Source: Purshia tridentata
Lineage: Eukaryota; Streptophyta; Magnoliopsida; Rosales; Rosaceae
DNA length: 64,000 nt
Direction: 5' to 3'
Assembly: GCA_003254885.1 (NCBI GenBank)
Contig: QANT01008275.1
Location: forward strand, 62,001-126,000
Shown: positions 61,244 through 64,000 of the stretch, in pieces
Layout of the letters: every line of letters starts with the position of its first letter
Numbering within the stretch: position 1 is the stretch's first letter
Notes under the pieces: generated by a model
The model's database searches: none
The model's input: only the letters and a program-made list of their open reading frames with translations
What the model was told of the DNA's origin: nothing
Made by a program: the position numbers and the translations under genes

Positions 61244-62248
61244 CCTACACCCGACCGCATCCAATTATTACCCACCAATGAGAAAATGAAAATAATTTCA
61301 ATTTTCTCTTCATTCACTTTTTTTATTTACTTTTTGTTCATTTTGTTCATTATAATGGATCCCCATCTATGGACAGACAAGTAAAAACAAGAATTTGGAA
61401 TTTGATGTTGGGTAAATATATTTATTCAAGTACATTTTTAGTGAGGGAAAAAATATATATGTGGCTGTTAAGTTACGTGTAAGGGTAAGAAATGTAAATA
61501 ATGAAATCTCCATGTCTCTCACTCAGTCACCTTCTTGTGCGTGTGATTTTGGATTATTGGATAATTGCAAGAAAACCCAGTTAGGCACAAATTCGTTGTT
61601 TTGCTGCTATTAATGGGTTTGTTAGGTTTTGATAAGCTTCCTTTTTAATGCGGAAAGGTTTTGATTAATTTGTTTACTAATTAACCTAGTGATATAAGTT
61701 AGCAAAAATCCCTTTAATTTACAATGATTGCCAATATATCGTTACATCATGTAATCAATCTAACGTATTATAATATAGTGAATATTATTAATATTATATC
61801 ATATTAATATAAATATATTATTTAATAATTCCTTATCAGATAGATATAATAATTTTTCAAATTTCTATACCATATGAAAACGAATAGAGTTTTTTATCAA
61901 ACCATAATAAAGGAGAGAAGAGTTCAAACGTGAGGCTTTTGGATAGGGATTAATACTTTTAAATACTATAATGAATTTTATAGCTTGAAACCAAAACATA
62001 TACGTTTAAGTTTGAAGTTGAGCGTATGGTTTAAAGTTATAAGAAATCTAATTAAATAGAAGCTTGAAGCAACTTCCTGACATTGTAAGATATATGCTTT
62101 TTATGACTCGTCCTTTTTTTTTTTGGCCAAAATGACTCGTCCCTTTAATTAAATGAAATCTTTTAGGAAGATACCTTGAGCTTTCATGCCACGTACATAT
62201 GATAGTTTTTCTTTTCATCAAACAATATTAAGGGAGATGAGAGATTAA

Positions 62249-62786
62249 GGGTCGTTTGGATTTTTGAATTTGGATTTGAATTTGGATTTCAAATTTATGC
62301 ATTTGAAATCCATATAATTGAAATCCCTAGATTTGAAATTTTATTGTTTGAATACAAAATTTAAAGGTAAGGATTTCACAAAATATTTTAATTTTTTTTT
62401 GGACAATTTAAGATTTGAAATATATGATTAAAAATAAAAAAAGTCGTCGAAGGGTGGCCGGAAAATTCACCAGAGAGTGGCCGGAAAATTCGCCGAAGGG
62501 TGGTCAAAAAAATCACCGGAAAGTTGCCGGAGGTGGCTGGAAAAGTCGTAGGAAAGTCGCCGAAGGTGGCCGGAAAAGTCGCCGGAGGTGAGGGAAAGAG
62601 AGAGAGGATAGGATGGTGGGATTTCAAATACCTAGTTAGAGAAGGTATTTGAAATTTATAGATTTAGCCCTCTCAAATCCATCTTGGATTTGGGCCAAAT
62701 CCAAATACACTTCTTTAAATTATTCCAAATAGGTGGATTTGGATTTGGAGAGCTCAAATCCAAATCACCCCCTATCCAAACGGGCC
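62249..62786. mobile_element. MITE with GG(G/C)YCGTTTGGAT ends, flanked by TTAA
   Basis: The left end GGGTCGTTTGGAT and the reverse complement of the right end GGCCCGTTTGGAT are inverted repeats. Subterminal 'ggatttggatttga' copies face each other. TTAA flanks both sides (62245-62248, 62787-62790). A TTAA or TTA target would fit piggyBac- or PIF/Harbinger-type MITEs; the family is not settled. The interior holds a GC-rich minisatellite. Confidence 0.75.
62440..62592. repeat. ~22-bp GC-rich minisatellite inside the MITE
   Basis: Six or so degenerate units around the core ggtggccggaaaa(g/t)tcgccg. The repeat makes a spurious frame on the minus strand (Phe/Pro/Thr-rich). Confidence 0.75.
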
Positions 62787-63499
62787 TTAAAAGAATTCGA
62801 ATGAGTTTAGCGAGGGGGGAGAAACTTTGGGTGTATGGATAAATATTTTTTAACTACTAAAATGAGTTTACCGATTTCAAAAAATATAGCAAATTGCATT
62901 TAAACCAATAAAAAATTTCAATATTATATAATGGTCAATTTAAATTTTCTTTGCTTATAAAGGTGAATAAGTTTTGGAATTATATCTCACTTTAGTCACT
63001 AAATCCAATTCACTTGATGATATCATGTATTTTGATGTATTAAAAAGTATCAATTTGCCCTTTTTTTTATTACTTATAAGCATAAAAATACGATGTTATT
63101 CTTAATTTAGATTATGGTATAAAAATGTGATGTAGGGAATAGAAATGAGATTTATGGTTTAGAAATATTGGGGTTTAGGGTTTAGAATTAGGGTTCTAGA
63201 GCTTATGTCTTAAGGTTTGCCCAAAATTCGCGAGCTGAACCCTAAGCCGTTTTACTGCATAGTAGTCAAACACAAACCTAATACACATCTAAATCTGAAT
63301 AGTAATGTATATTTACTAATTCATTGTAATTTATCTTTTTCATTTTGATTAATAGTGACTAAAATAAAATTTATGAAAAGTGCATTAATTAAAATGTAAT
63401 TGTAAAAAGTTTTATTGATTTATTTGTAATTGACCCCACAACATATTTATAGCATAATCTACAATTTCACAATATCGGTATAGAAAATACAAGTACAAC

Positions 63500-63571
63500 T
63501 AATAATGTTATTTTTACCATATTTTTATACCATATTTGTTGTATCATTTTACGTGTCATTATTATATAGGT
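63500..63571. mobile_element. Fragment of the 58055-type MITE end
   Basis: ataatgttatttttaccata and what follows, up to acgtgtcattatta, match the left terminal repeat of the 58055 element. No partner end is visible before the window stops, so it is either a fragment or cut by the window edge. Confidence 0.55.
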
Positions 63572-64000
63572 TAATTGACTTTAAATACCAAATTTCAATA
63601 ATTTTTTAGTTTAGGTACCAAAATTTAATAGCATTTTAGATTAGGTACTAGTTGAAAAGTCAAACATAATAATATAGTAAAGGGAACTATAATTCACAAA
63701 TATTACATCACATGCCACTATAATAATATATATATATATATATATTACATCTATACTATTACATTAATTTATACTATATTTTATTAAAACTAAAAAAAAT
63801 AATCCAATCACATCTTAACTGTGACTGTCTACAATTTAGTTGTGATTGTCTTGATAAGTTGAAAAAANTTTAGTTGTGATTGTCTTGATAAGTTGAAAAA
63901 AACAACTCTCACCACTATACTAGTATTATTTTGAATAAAAGTATTGATTTGACCTCTATTTATACTATATTGTAATACAATTTTTCTTTAAAAAAAATTC

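Larger units (their letters stand above)
61244..64000. other. Gene-free AT-rich right end of the window
   Basis: ADT 3' UTR, one complete MITE (62249-62786), a fragment of the 58055-type MITE (~63500-63571), a TA microsatellite (63728-63747) and an assembly join at 63868. No gene seen. Confidence 0.6.

Noticed and set aside
60005-61264. Several long frames on both strands overlapping arogenate dehydratase
   Set aside because: Explained by the high GC content of the ADT coding sequence. The + strand ADT frame alone carries conserved domains.

Overview
The window is nuclear DNA of a flowering plant. Most genes are split by short AT-rich GT-AG introns, the intergenic DNA is AT-rich with many small inverted-repeat elements and simple repeats, and the proteins are plant-specific or plant-typical (DYW and P-class PPR proteins, nuclear-encoded chloroplast EF-Tu, WNK kinase, Di19, arogenate dehydratase, plant NBR1). 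Gene spacing and protein character suggest a compact eudicot genome, perhaps Rosaceae (Prunus-like). That placement is inference. Two single-N joins flanked by near-identical copies (54731, 63868) mark assembly junctions.

Layout. 2-1834 (+): C-terminal part of a C2/GRAM/VASt protein. 2778-3437 (+): a PB1-only truncated copy of NBR1, directly upstream of full NBR1 (4308-8206, +), a selective-autophagy receptor. 10121-12774 (+): ATN1-type Raf-like kinase. 13647-15737 (-): DYW-class PPR editing factor. 16331-16720 (+) and 18153-18590 (-): two small unrecognised proteins. 19977-20540 (+): ribosome-biogenesis factor NIP7, followed by 4 kb of repeats that hold a second copy of its upstream region, a palindromic minisatellite and a stray exon resembling tryptophanyl-tRNA synthetase. 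24816-28154 (+): PCH2/TRIP13 AAA+ ATPase in 14 exons. 28661-30541 (-): mitochondrial P-class PPR (BIR6/At3g48250-like). 30542-35940: gene-poor. 35941-40726 (+): Di19 zinc-finger protein, whose 2.5 kb first intron holds an acidic 115-codon ORF and a tandem duplication. 42647-44098 (-): chloroplast EF-Tu. 45801-49153 (-): WNK kinase in 8 exons. 50792-52975 (-): mitochondrial-type ribosomal protein L19 with a GC-AG intron. 52976-59974: gene-free and rich in MULE-like inverted-repeat elements. 59975-61243 (+): intronless arogenate dehydratase. 61244-64000: more MITEs.

There is no operon-like logic. Each gene has its own promoter, and the genes serve separate housekeeping roles: autophagy, ribosome assembly, organelle translation and RNA processing, meiosis, signalling, and phenylalanine synthesis. 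The most interesting items are the PB1-only NBR1 paralog, the ORF nested in the Di19 intron, the palindromic minisatellite, the Site II hairpin promoter upstream of the mitochondrial PPR gene, and the MULE-like elements. I did not find a clearly new multi-gene system.
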